Positions 21,399 to 32,341 of a DNA stretch of 32,930 bases are shown piece by piece. This DNA comes from Cudoniella acicularis. Taxonomy: Eukaryota; Ascomycota; Leotiomycetes; Helotiales; Helotiaceae. Each line of letters starts with the position of its first letter. Position 1 is the first letter of the stretch. The DNA is taken from contig JAAMPI010000534.1 in NCBI GenBank assembly GCA_013054445.1, positions 1 to 32,930 of the forward strand. The letters are read 5' to 3'. The notes beneath the pieces are model-generated. The model ran no database searches and was not told the origin of the DNA. It saw only the letters and a program-made list of their open reading frames with translations. The position numbers and the translations under genes were made by a program.

Positions 21399-23350
21399 AT
21401 GACAGACCATGATATCGAGATGTCACATACTGCAAACCTCGAACTCAATCAAAATCGAACAAGAAGTTCCAGCGACGATGACAAAGGCCCAGAAATATCA
21501 ACAACTACCCCAACACCCGTAAAGCGATTCGCAAAAGATGAAGCGGTCTTGGCACGATTCGGGAAGAAACAACAGCTACGAGTCTGTCTTGCCTACGGGT
21601 CTAAGCCAGCTTTGCTAATCAAATATGCTCATATAGAGAGGCTTCGGCTTGCTTCCGATCATTGGGCTTACCAGCACGTTGATGATTACCTGGGAAGCAG
21701 TAACTGCGTGAGCCCAGGAGACCTTTAAACATTGAGAGTTTTCAAACGCTGATTGTAGGATTGCAGAACGTTAGTTAACGGATTAGAGGATGGCGGTCCC
21801 GCGGGGTTGATATACGGATATTTATTCGTTTGGTTCGGATCATTTTTACAAACTCTAGTGATGGCAGAAATGGCGTCGATGTTAGTTCTTCACTTACCCC
21901 TAACTCACCAAACTCACTAAACTCACCAGGCATAGGATTCCCCTGGCAGGAGGACCTTTCAACTGGGTCGCTATCCTCGCACCGCCGTGGTGCAAGAAAT
22001 TCCTCAGCTACCTAGCTGGATGGCTCACAGTCATCGCCTGGCAAGCCCTCGTCGCTGGCATCGGATTTGTATCTGGCACTATGATCCAGGGCCTCCTCAT
22101 CCTCAATTACCCCGAATATATTGCTCAACAATGGCACGCAACGCTGCTTTTCTATGCAGTTCTCTCGATTGCGCTATTTATTAATACGTATCTCGGTAGA
22201 GTACTTCCGCAAATTGAGTCGTTGATGCTGTTTTTTCATATCATGGGGTTTTGTGGGATTCTGATTCCAATTTTGTATCTGGCACCGCACCAAGATGCTA
22301 TGGGGGTCTTTACGACCTTCATGAATTTGGGTGGATGGAAAACGAACTTTTTGTCGATTTGTGTTGGTTTGCTTACTGCAATGGAAGCTTTCCCTGGTGA
22401 GTAGTCTTCCGGAAAATCTGGAATAATCTTCCTAGAACTGACTCGCCGATAGGCTTGGATGCTGCTGACCATATTGGTAAGTAACTCGAAGTTCAAAAGC
22501 AGCTCTTGACTTACAGTTTTGAACAGCTGAGGAGATCCAGGATGCACCTAGAGTGATCCCCTTGAGTATGGGAGTATCGAATGTTTTGAACGGAGCCATG
22601 GGATTCATCATACTCCTTGCACTTCTCTTCTGCATGCCCAACGATGTCAACGCAGTCCTCAATGACATAACTTTATTCCCATTCATTGGTATATTCCAAT
22701 ATGCCGTAGGCTCTCAAGCTGGAGGGACCGCACTTGTAAGCTTAACTTCCCATCAAATAACAAGCACAAGTCCTCACAGCCCATTACAGACTTGCATCAT
22801 CGTCGTAACAGAAGTGTTCGCTACGGTTGGCGCCTTGGCTACAGCATCTCGTATGCTCTGGGCCTTCGCCCGTGAAAGGGGACTTCCGGGATCTCAATTC
22901 CTCGCTAGAGTTGACGGAAGAACCATGCTGCCACTTTGGGCTATTGGTGCTACGACCTTGATCAATTTCCTGCTGGCAGTCATCAATATTGGCTCCACTG
23001 TTGCCTTTAGTGCTTTTTTGTCTCTCATTGTGGCATCGTACTATTCATCATTCATCCTCTCAGCTGCAGTGATGCTGCACAAAAGACTCACAACACCCGA
23101 CGCTGACATAAATTGGGGACCGTTTAGATTGGGGAAATGGGGAGTACCAGTCACTGTTGGATCACTTGCATATTCGATCCTTGGGACATTCTTTAGCATG
23201 TGGCCTGTTGCGAACCATCCGAATCTGGAGAGCATGAACTTTTGTGTGTTAGTGTTTGGCGCTACTTTGATCTTTGCAGGATTTTTCTGGCTGGTAAATG
23301 GAAGGAAGACTTACACTGGGCCAGTTATCGAGACTAATGTTGACTCTTAG
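21399..23350 (+). CDS. APC-superfamily amino acid/choline/GABA-type permease
   Basis: Plasma-membrane transporter of the amino-acid/choline (ACT) branch; substrate not predictable from sequence alone. Predicted exons: 21399-21581, 21637-21707, 21767-21880, 21936-22396, 22453-22476, 22527-22735, 22790-23350 (540 aa, usual length). The N-terminus is hydrophilic and acidic (about 1-60), followed by about 12 membrane segments. Family marks: GLLPIIGLTSTLMITWEAV in TM1, GGPAGLIYGY, AEMASMIPLAGGPFNWVA, the EAFPGLDAADHIAEEI consensus region, and ATASRMLWAFARERGLP. Introns are 50-59 bp, and every junction keeps frame and a family motif. Exon 5 is only 24 nt and encodes LDAADHI. Intron 6 (22736-22789) is 54 nt with no stop, so retention would insert 18 residues. 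Confidence 0.92.
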
Positions 23351-23772
23351 AAGGGGGAGATCTTTTGGTGGCAATTGGGGATAAAACAGCACCACTGGAG
23401 GCAGGCTGCGACGGGATCAAGCTGGGTTTGTTTTAGCTTAGTTCCATAATAAAAGGATGATGTTTAATTGCACTTACCTTGCATGAGTTGATTACCAATT
23501 TTCGTGTAGTCTTACCAGTTAATTAATTATTTCAATATCTTTTAAATGGAAGCTGTAGAATCGTTTTCCTAGGTAGTTGCGGTCGGATTTACGGTACGAA
23601 GTAGAATTGTCAGGGGCGCCGGAGCGCGGCCGACTCGAACCGGCACGCTAAGTGATAAGATAACCGGCTGAGAGGGTTAGAACGCGTTTGTATGAGTTCT
23701 GCAGCGCGTCCGCCAACCCCTCGACCTCGACGTACATGCCATAATTGTGGCAACAAAACACGCCTTTTCAAG
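23351..23772. other. Intergenic, Sld2 promoter region
   Basis: Contains the 3' flank of the permease and the Sld2 promoter. A perfect MluI box is present at 23682-23687. An upstream in-frame ATG at 23692 would add 27 residues to Sld2. A tRNA-like B-box on the minus strand near 23631-23640 does not fold into a tRNA. Confidence 0.5.
23682..23687. promoter_or_regulatory. MluI cell-cycle box (ACGCGT) upstream of Sld2
   Basis: A perfect ACGCGT palindrome 86-91 bp before the preferred Sld2 start. ACGCGT is the MBF target in yeasts for G1/S genes. One copy can occur by chance (another lies at 12203-12208), so function is inferred from the gene it precedes. Confidence 0.35.
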
Positions 23773-25328
23773 ATGCAGGAAACAGAACGAGCTGAGCTGA
23801 CTGAGAAGTCAAATACTCTGAGGCTAGAATTGAAGGTATGGGAGAAAAGTTTCGCAGCAGCAAACAATGGCAAAAAGGCTTCACGCGACGACATCAAAAA
23901 CCACCCTGATATTGGTAGAACATGACCTCTAATCTTCATATTATCGGGACTCTTTGCTAATTGCCTTTTCAGCTACCAAATACAAGGAATATAACAACCT
24001 GCGAGATATTCTTTCTGGGAAAATACAACTACCAAAACCAAAAGCGAAACACCAAACACCTCGAAAAAGAAAGCACGAAGAGTCACAATTGGAGGCCTCG
24101 AAAAGGCAGCAAATAGCACATACACCCAGCCGTTCATTACACCCATGGGACCTTGATCCGTACCACTCGCCTTCCGTCGTTCGAAATCTCTTCACGCCCT
24201 CCAAAAAAGACTGCACTCGGACCCACACCACAAAAAGATGGACAAGTTTTGGGGTTATTTGATCTCCTGCAAGACAGCGGAACAGAACCTTCGCCGTCGA
24301 AGCTAGAAAATACTAAGGCTCTAGGGATTAATTTACCGCAAGCTACACCACAAAAATCAAGACCTCAGGATTCGCTGAAGCATAGCAAAACTCCAGTTTC
24401 AGCATCAAAGCGGTATTTATTGGATGCTTTTGCCACGCCTATGAAGAACAAGAGTCTCAATGGCCAAGGGGGTAGAACGCCCTCTTCGGTCTCGAAATTA
24501 CACTTCTCCACGCCGTCATTTCTCAGACGAGATAGCCAAAGAATTCGGCAATTACCTGCTGTGAACGAAAATGATGACGGGCCCATGCTAAGCCCAGAAA
24601 TGATTCGGGTACCCAGGAAACCGCTAGTCAGGGGCCTAAGCAGTATGCTGGCGGGCTTGCGTAGAATGGAAGAAGAAGCAGCAGACGAAGATCTAGAGGC
24701 TCTTTATGAAATGGAAAATGAGATGGCTGGTATCACGAGCAAACCAGCTCCAAACCCGAAACTGAAACCAGTACTTGAAGAAGCTGCTGTATTAGTCGAA
24801 GATAGCCAACCCGGGTTTCCCCTGGGAGGATTCGACGACGAAGCAAAATTCGACAGTGAACCTGAGGAGGTCAAGAATCCAACTCTAGGACGAGACGGCC
24901 GGCCTCTGAAGGCATACAAGAAGAAGGGGCAAAAACGAACCACGCGACGAGTGAACATGAAACCTGTTCGATCAAAATCTTCGGCACTAAATCCGATACC
25001 AGCAGATGAAGACAGTGATGATGAACTTGTAGCTGGTCATGTCGAAGCAATTCCCGAGACGCAGGGTGATGACATGTCAGGCTTTGCAGATGCTAGGAAT
25101 TTTGACTCCGACACACAGTCGGAATATACTGCTTCTGAGGGTGGTACGAGGTATAAGAGACCCGATCAGAGTAAGAAGAGGAAGGTTATGGGAAGGGATG
25201 GAAAGATTAAGATCGCGGCGAGAAAAGTAACCGCTTTGGCAAATCAAAACTTCAAAAGACTGAAGTTGAGGAATTCAGGGGCAAAAGGGGGAGCGGCGCA
25301 CAATAGTCGATTCAGGAGGCGGAAATAA
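23773..25328 (+). CDS. sld2: DNA replication regulator Sld2/Drc1, with +1 frameshift in an A6 run
   Basis: Sld2 is phosphorylated by S-phase CDK, binds Dpb11 and helps load GINS/Pol epsilon at origins. Predicted exons: 23773-23914 and 23973-25328; intron 58 bp, phase 1. The start at 23773 puts the conserved LRLELKVWEKSFA about 20 residues in, as in the family, and has a purine at -3. Then follow DIATKYKEYNNLRDILSGK, a long basic/Ser-Pro region, the conserved GPTPQKDGQVLGLFDLL, and a basic C-terminus (NFKRLKLRN, FRRRK). At least seven full CDK sites (S/T-P-x-K/R) are visible: TPRK, TPSR, TPSK, TPQK twice, SPSK, TPMK. The frame breaks at the A6 run 24203-24208: LFTPSKK is in one frame and TALGPTPQKDG in the next. 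Five As instead of six give 498 aa. As written the upstream frame stops at 24262. Confidence 0.85.
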
Positions 25329-25842
25329 TGAAGTTATGTGTAATCACGATGAGAAGGCAAAGCACAGAGAGAAATTACAGGTCAAAATTCATATTTGGTT
25401 TAAGTGTGATGTATTGGTGATGCTCGTAAAATTGGTGTTTTCGTTCTCCCCTGTGGGCTGGATACAGGCGTCAAGATTGGACTTCTCGACTGCCACCTTT
25501 CCTTCCCATGCCGTCATTAACATCTAGATAGACATCACCTCATCACCTGATCCCTTCCCAAATCCCCTATACAACATCCCCAGAAGTTCGAAGGGTGGGA
25601 AACATGCATGCCAGTATAAAAATCCAACCCAAATTCTGGTGAACTCCGTCCCAAATGCTCTCATCCTTGTATACACAAAACCGATCGTGTCGCCCTTGAT
25701 CGAATTTCAAGTTTTCGATAAATTGATCTGAGAGAATCCCACCACCAAGTATTTCCTCGTGGCGCTCATTAGATCATCATGCACGCTCAAAAAGGTATCA
25801 AATTCTTCTTCCTCTCCAGCTCATTCAAAATCGGAATTTTTC
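25329..25842. other. Convergent 3' flanks of Sld2 and Fig1
   Basis: About 510 bp between the stop codons of two convergent genes. No coding frame or repeat recognised; presumably both 3' UTRs and polyadenylation signals. Confidence 0.55.
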
Positions 25843-26799
25843 TTAACCAAATGTCTCCGCAAGTACATTGATACTTAATATCATGACTAGTAACCCGATG
25901 GTAACAACGATTAATAGCGCGAAGCTGAACCAGCCAAGTACCATGGCTGTAGTTCCTACTCCACTTAACACACTTCCATTTCCGAGATCCTGCGCTATGA
26001 TTGAGGCGGCGACTGAGGCAGTGTGTTGCCAAAGGACTGAGACGAGGACGAAGATCGAAGATATGAAGATGATAGCGAGGGCTATTTGGGAGACTGGTCT
26101 TGATGGGAATGGTTTGACTTCTCGCTCACTTCCGGATGCGTCTTCTTCCTCGTGCCAGCCTGGGAAAGTGGCTAGGAGGAGGAGACATATAAATGCGAAT
26201 ATTATCGCAATGATGCTTAAATGCTGTTAGTTTTTGCCCCATAAAATTTGGTTAAAGTGTGCATACATTAAATATGGGAATACGATCATATCCTTAAACT
26301 GACTGGCAAGCCAGATCAGATTTAAGGGATCTTGTGCAACTGACACTTCGTTTGCGAGTGCCGTTGCATTGTTACTGCAGAGCCACGATCCTCCATCTGG
26401 ATTGATACAGATGCCGAAGTATCCAACTCTTGCTGCTAATCTTGCATTCCCGACAACAGTGGCTATCGCATTGTGAACGTTGAAATCGGCTTGTGCTGTT
26501 GATGGTACTGGTGTGTATGGCTCATAGTAGAGTGAGATGAGGAAAATACCGGGCATAAGAGGCGATGACGATGAGCAGCCAGCTAGTAACAGTGCTGACG
26601 AAGAAATTAGCAATGACTCGACGAATCTGGGGAGATAAGAGACTTACAAAGCAATACAATGGCAATTCCAATTAATATCATAAGTACATGGTGGTATCCG
26701 AGGAAAGGTATTAGCCCTGGAGAGTCTGTTAGCAAAATCCCATCAAGGACCATGGATTTTCAACATACTCATCCACCCGACTTGAAATCTTGCTGCCAT
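25843..26799 (-). CDS. fig1: Fig1-like calcium regulator and membrane fusion protein
   Basis: Fig1 is a claudin-like four-helix plasma-membrane protein needed for low-affinity Ca2+ influx and cell fusion during mating in yeast, and linked to sexual development and conidiation in filamentous fungi. Predicted exons: 26799-26769, 26716-26648, 26594-26267, 26215-25843 (266 aa). TM1 is HHVLMILIGIAIVLLSALLL; the first outer loop carries the family motif GYFGICINPDGGSWLCSNN with two cysteines; two central hydrophobic segments follow (IIAIIFAFICLLLLA; IALAIIFISSIFVLVSVLW), and the last helix lies near the C-terminus (FSFALLIVVTIGLLVMIL). Introns are 51-53 bp, with all phases consistent. The exon 4 acceptor lies at TTTAAG; the CAG eight bases upstream would give an immediate stop. 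Confidence 0.9.
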
Positions 26800-28043
26800 T
26801 TTGGCGATTTCTTACGAAACACCTTCAATCGGTCAAGTCTGCCACTCCTGGCCCCGTGGTTGGAGCGACGTGGGAGTCGCAGTCGTGGAATTCAGCAAAG
26901 CTGGGGAATTCTTCAGCGGTGTTTGAGGTTTTGATCGAGGAATGTTGCGGCGTATAATCGAGGAATGCGATCGAGACTTGAAATAGCTTGGTTTGTGCAG
27001 AATATCGTGGATGAATCGTAGTGGTGGAAGTTCCCTTTACGACTCAAGAATGTTAGATGACTGCTTATAGGTGAAAGATGGGGAGGATTGGGTATGGAGT
27101 CGTAGCAGATTGTAGTTTGTAAGTTTCCAGCTCAGCAAGCTCACAAGAGATCCTCCAGCTAGTATTCGTACTCGTGGCGAAAAATTGAGAGGTTGGTTAT
27201 GATTGCGTTGTTAACCAGCCATCTGCATTTTGGAGATCGTTGCGCTTGCGCTCGGCTCCGATTTGTTTACACGGAGACCCAAGCGAAATTCTGACCCAGC
27301 AACCATGACAGCCCCTGGGTTTCGCGTGGCGGCGGCAGCTAATCGGCAGGAATCCCAGCGCCAAAACTCAACTCAAATTCTAAACTCTATCTCCGCCAGC
27401 AGAATGACATCAGATCACGCATTTTCATGAACGGAGTCGAAGTTCCTATCGGTATTCATCGCAGTGTGAGCATTGGGATTTAGTAATCCGAGACTGGCAA
27501 TTGAGAGGATGGCAGCACTGATACAGTCACAATCAAGAACCCTTTGGCACAAAGGGAAGAGGCTTGCCTGTTTTGATCGTAATATGCATTTTCAAGACGG
27601 TTGTGTGCGTTGTAACGTTGATGTGGACATTTGTTATAGTTCAGATATGCAGCGCTACACCATAAAAGAGGGAGACCATCTAACGAACAAAATCCTATGG
27701 AAAACCCAAAAATAATCAAATAACTGACAACGAAAGTAGAAAACTAGGTCGTTATATCAGATGAAAAAGGAAGTGTTGTTGTTCTGCGTGCGGTGACTGG
27801 TTCAGATTGCGTAATAGAGGGATATGAGACATTGAGATATCTCACGAGAGCTGCGTTCACTGTTCTGATACTGATTGCGAGATAACACGCACAGCAATTA
27901 TGTTAGTTACTATTTATGAGTAGAAGCATCATCTATATTATGGTACAATGTATAAATGCCACTCTTCGGCTCCTTCTAGCCTTGGTATCTTTGAATTCTA
28001 CCCAAACTCCATGGCATGCTTCGTTTTGATTTCCGATAGTAGC
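26800..28043. other. Intergenic, nothing recognised
   Basis: 1.24 kb between the start of Fig1 and the end of the MFS gene, both on the minus strand. It includes the Fig1 promoter next to 26800. ORFs at 27230-27430 and 27473-27719 are small and show no family features. GATTGCGTAATA at 27805-27816 recurs in the Aim24/Atm1 promoter. Confidence 0.55.
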
Positions 28044-29843
28044 TTATATGACCTTTAACTGAAACCCGCACTGAACCCATCTCGATGCGACGAATATTAA
28101 TGTACCAACAGCCATTGTTAAGCCACAGAAGATCTGAAGATGCAAAAAGTTGCCGTTGTCGTTCCCTACCAGAGCCCCACCGATAGGATTACCAGTCAAT
28201 CCAGCAATAGACACGCACAGGAAGAGCGTTCCGTTCCTCACACCGATTTCTCGGATAGGCGAGATTTGCGCAACCAGTGAGGGGGAGATCGAGACGAAAG
28301 CACCAGAGGAAAACCCGTAAAGGATGCAGAACACTATTATAGGTGCATTTCCCGATGATGGAAGCCACAACGCGAGGACTATAATGGCAGAGAAAGCTGT
28401 CGTGATTATCATAACGTTGAAGCGGCCAATTCGGTCAGCAATTATTCCAGGCAGAACTCGCCCGAAGATGCTAGTTTGTGCGTTAGCAATGCCGGTTGTA
28501 ACGCTTCTTTCTATACTTACGATGATGCATTCAAAATCGAAATAAGGTATAATGAGAGGTTGGCGGACATTCCATCTTTTTGGGCTCTAATGACGTGGTT
28601 AATAAAACCACACATCTGGCTTAGGTGGATGACTTACTGAAGAATAATGTAATTGAAAGGTAAAAATGTTCCAAAGAAGAACATGAATGCTCCGAGGCAA
28701 ACAAGGGCGAATGCTGGCTCTTTCAACGGGCGAATGAACTCCATGACATCGACTTTTTTCGGCTTGGGGGTCAATCTCGATTTGACGGTGAGGTTGGCAA
28801 TTATTAACATTCCTAAAATCATGAAAGCTGCAGCTCGCATAGTCCATGGAAATCCAATTTGTGGGATGAGTTTGGATACCATGATTGGGATGACAACACC
28901 ACCTAAGGATGACCCAGAAGCCATGATGCCAAACGCCGCTGCGCGGTTCTTGAAAAACCATGTTCCAACAGAACTCATTGCCGCATAGAATATAGCGCTA
29001 GCGCCGAGACTGCTCACAACTCCTTGGGATAGTAGAAGCTGGTAATACTGTGTCGAAAGAGATGCCATCATAAGACCAAAGACGTGGGCGATGGTCCCAA
29101 AAAGAAGGAGATATCGAGGTCCATAATTATCGAATGCTTTCCCGTATATCGGGCCTATATGGAAGTGTCAGCTTTGCTTATCAGACCCATTTCAAAGCGA
29201 AGATTGAATATCTAGGGAGATTGTCATTACCTCCAAGGAACATGCAAAAAACCTGGAAAGAAACATTAGGATCAGTATAAATCTTGACAATTCCGCGAAA
29301 TAAGGAGCAAAAAAATAATTTAAGCCAGGGATGTGTCTTACCTCCATACTTGGGACCCAAGAAACTGTACTTGACGAGTACTGCTGCAGCAAATGTTGCT
29401 GATAGTAATCTTGGAATATACCTGGATTTATCTGTTAGGCCTTGAGCTCTACATTTTGCGCGTTCGCGGTACGAATTTTACTTGCCTATACAATTAATCC
29501 AGCCGAAAGAGCAAAACAAACAGCACCAACCCCCTACAACGACTAGCCATGCTTCGAAGCCACCATCTGGAAAGTCTGCAGGGTTTATACCACCCGGAAC
29601 AACTGCTGATTTTGGAATTGCGCCAGTTTTCTCGAGATCTGCTTCTGCTTCGACTTCTGGCTCAGGAAATATGTTTGCCTCTGTTGATTTGTTCTGGCTT
29701 CCGTATCGTTGAAAAGACGGGCGATCTTTGGGAGTGTGATCTGCTTCTATTGCTCCATCGTCATAAGGCGATTTGTCTGTCGTTGGTGCCATTTTGTCTT
29801 CAATGGTTGTTGATGATGCCGACGACCCATTATCTGCAGCCAT
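28044..29843 (-). CDS. MFS transporter, monocarboxylate-transporter (MCT/Mch) family
   Basis: Twelve-helix plasma-membrane transporter; family members move monocarboxylates or, for Mch5, riboflavin, so substrate is open. Predicted exons: 29843-29486, 29421-29342, 29252-29231, 29154-28638, 28586-28521, 28470-28044 (489 aa). A hydrophilic, acidic N-terminus of about 95 residues precedes [22 protein letters not shown] (TM1), then FQDYYQ, the [14 protein letters not shown] loop, [12 protein letters not shown], and [15 protein letters not shown] after TM7. Intron 1 appears to use a GC donor (G|GCAAGT, 64 bp), giving GWINCIGIFQDYY as in the family. A GT donor ten bases upstream would lose IG. Exon 3 is only 22 nt. 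A TATATA lies about 50 bp upstream of the ATG. The start is the first ATG in frame. Confidence 0.9.
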
Positions 29844-30657
29844 TGGTCCAGCAGCGGCAGTGAAAATTTGCCCAATGAAGTACAAAGAAGTTAAGTATAT
29901 ACAGTACTGCGAAGTGGCGAGAGGTCGGTTTGACCTATCAAGGTACTATCTGAATGAGGATACACTTGAATAGCCTAAATAATTGCAACGATTGAAGAGA
30001 AGAGATGAACTCGTGAGAACTGAAACGATCATAATATGCAGGCCGCCACTGATCGAGGCCACTGGGCACCCAATAGCCTTTATATTTGCACCAACATTTC
30101 GGGGGGTAATGACCGTGGAAATAAGAGCGGGCGCGATGTTGATGCGCGGTCCCTGGTGGGCCCATTTCTTCCATTTCTTCCACTCAGCATCTCCAGATAC
30201 AAGCCTCTGGAAGTCTGAGACCTTCGTACGATTGACATAAGCCACGGCTCGCGCCTTCGCCGCTGCTCGGCCTTAACCTACGACCGAGGATTTGGGGATT
30301 GGCCTTGAGTCGAGCCAATCAGCCCTGGGGAATTTACAGGGTCTGTGTCGGCGTTCACTTTCGTGCGCTGCTGACTGAGAACGGTATTTTCGCGGAGAAT
30401 TCACAATAGAGCGAGCAACTCGGTTTATTTCCAGCATGATGCTAAACTTTGTGGATTGCCAAATAGTGTTGGCTGGACCAGGTAAATCCCAGATTCTATC
30501 AGGATTGGAGTACCATACCTCGATAGTGTGGCTTTGAACAATAGCCCAAGGCTTGCGCCTATTTCAGGATATCAAAACAGCATAAAGCAGGTTTGACGAT
30601 GCCACTGTTGTTACATTTATACATCGCTCAAGAGTAGTGCTCGCACTCCTTCTAAGC
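29844..30657. other. Intergenic, MFS promoter and Aim24 3' flank
   Basis: 810 bp with no protein-like frame. It contains a TATATA near 29894-29899 read toward the MFS gene. GC-rich in 30100-30360. No repeat or RNA gene seen. Confidence 0.5.
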
Positions 30658-31925
30658 CTACTTCATAAAAGGCTTGACATCTTCAACGTCTGAGAATCTT
30701 ACCTTCCCATCTCTACCAACTTCCGCGGTGTGAAAGCCAGTTGGCATGTCAGCAGGCCGATTCTTCAATTCCAATTCGTCCTTTGGTTTGATTGCAAGCG
30801 TTACTGCAGACTGCACTGCACCGGCCGGCGAGTCTGCAATTTCGTTGATATCCCTTGACGTCAACACGTCACTGATTCTTGATGCTCTTGAAGACATCAA
30901 TATGGTGGTTGGACCATGAAATTGAAGGAAAAGCCGATCCCCCCAAATAGTCCTTCGTGCTGCCGTCCTAAAATTGAAGAGTAGGTTCATGATCGCTCTC
31001 CAAGTGTTTGTCTCCTTCATGACTCTAAAGAACTTGATTTCTCCTAGCAGGCGGCTGATACCCAAATTCGGCACCTGGAATCTCAGGCTCGATGACTTGA
31101 ATCTGTACGGCAAAGGAGGATGCTGCGTGACAGTATATGCGACAACATTGCCCGGATGCGCCACATACTGCTCTCCTGGCTTCAATACCACCTGATAAAT
31201 CTGTCCAGGTCCAGCCAATGCTACAAGACCCCTTCCTGTGACATGAGAATTCCCCCAGTGAGCCAAGCTCATTCCCCGATTAATGGATGGGGAGATAGAA
31301 AGTGTATGCCCTGTCCAAGCCAAGAGTGCCTTTCGTTGAGCAACGACCCAGTCAACGGTGCCATTAAGATGTAAAACAGTAAAGGAAGTAGTGGGAGATT
31401 TCGTAGAAATTAGAGCCGTTATTGGACTGGTCGAGGAGATTCGTTGATATAAAAAAGGTATGCCTAGTGCAGCCCGTCGAAATGGCTCGAGGATAGAAAG
31501 AGTGGATTGGGCCTGGCATGATAATCAGTGGGCTGCTCCCCATAAATGAAGACTTTGGACTATGCGAACATTCTCGGCCTTCCCACTGACTCCAACCAAT
31601 GTGCCTCTCCTTGTGTAGAGCTTTTGCGATGCAGACAAAGAGACAGAGAGCAGAGAATACGGCGCGCCTAAGACCTCGAATCTGGCATCTAATAGCAGCA
31701 ATTGAATTAGCAGGTTGGCCCACAGCTTCTTCCAGGTGAAATAATACCTGCAAGGTCTGTAGATGCATCAATTGAGTTAGTGAAGACATCCCCACTTAGT
31801 ATTGGAGACTCGGTGGTTGGCGTCGCGCTGATCTGAATACCTCGAGTTCCATGGGTCCAGGCACAAGGACGTCGGAACTGTCGCAGTCCTTGGGCAGCAC
31901 TTCTCAGGGGCAATTGCCCACGCAT
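30658..31925 (-). CDS. aim24: Aim24-like mitochondrial biogenesis protein
   Basis: Aim24 is a mitochondrial inner-membrane protein that supports MICOS and respiratory-chain integrity in yeast. Predicted exons: 31925-31748, 31688-31570, 31512-30658 (383 aa; the yeast protein is of similar size). The N-terminus is Arg/Ala/Gln-rich with few acidic residues, as in a mitochondrial presequence ([19 protein letters not shown]). The Aim24/TRAP-like beta fold follows: [96 protein letters not shown] and [17 protein letters not shown]. Introns are 59 and 57 bp; intron 2 has an unusual GTTCGC donor but is forced by the frame. It is divergent from Atm1, another mitochondrial gene. Confidence 0.92.
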
Positions 31926-32341
31926 TGCTGCTTGTCAAATGGTGAGGGCGAACGCTTCAGAAAAATCGTCCTGTTGTCAGCCTCATCAAGCTTGTCGAAT
32001 TTCCTGCCTTGCGAATTTCGCGAGAATGTTCCGGATTGCGTAATAAGCTTGCAGCTATTGAAACTTTTAAACTGGGAATCTCTCTAACCTTTTTCTAGTT
32101 CTTTTACGCTGTGCTCTTTATTTTTAATATTTGGCCTTCTGCTGCACAGTCACTTACAGACCTTCCCTCCCAGATTTCTGCCATTTACACTCACATCCTT
32201 TTCTTATTTACGAATAAACATCCGATCGCACGCGAAAATAGCTCAAGAAAGCTACCCCTCCAAGCTCACTCAACCAAAGAATCATGCGGGCAGGGTCGTT
32301 CACGTCTTTAGGGCGATAGTTTTGGCCTGAGAAGCTCCAGG
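31926..32341. promoter_or_regulatory. Bidirectional promoter between Aim24 and Atm1
   Basis: 416 bp between two divergent start codons of mitochondrial genes. It contains GATTGCGTAATA at 32034-32045, which includes a TTGCGTAA bZIP-like site, and AT-rich, pyrimidine-rich sequence before the Atm1 start. Shared control is inferred from geometry only. Confidence 0.5.

Noticed and set aside
23618..23690. tRNA-like sequence on the minus strand with a GGTTCGAGTC B-box
   Set aside because: The T-stem has two mismatches, spacing from a possible D-arm is about ten bases too short, and no acceptor stem pairs.
23692..23772. Upstream ATG adding 27 residues (with a CxxC) to Sld2
   Set aside because: T at -3, overlap with GC-rich promoter-like sequence next to the MluI box, and the family usually starts about 20 residues before the LKxWE motif, favouring 23773.
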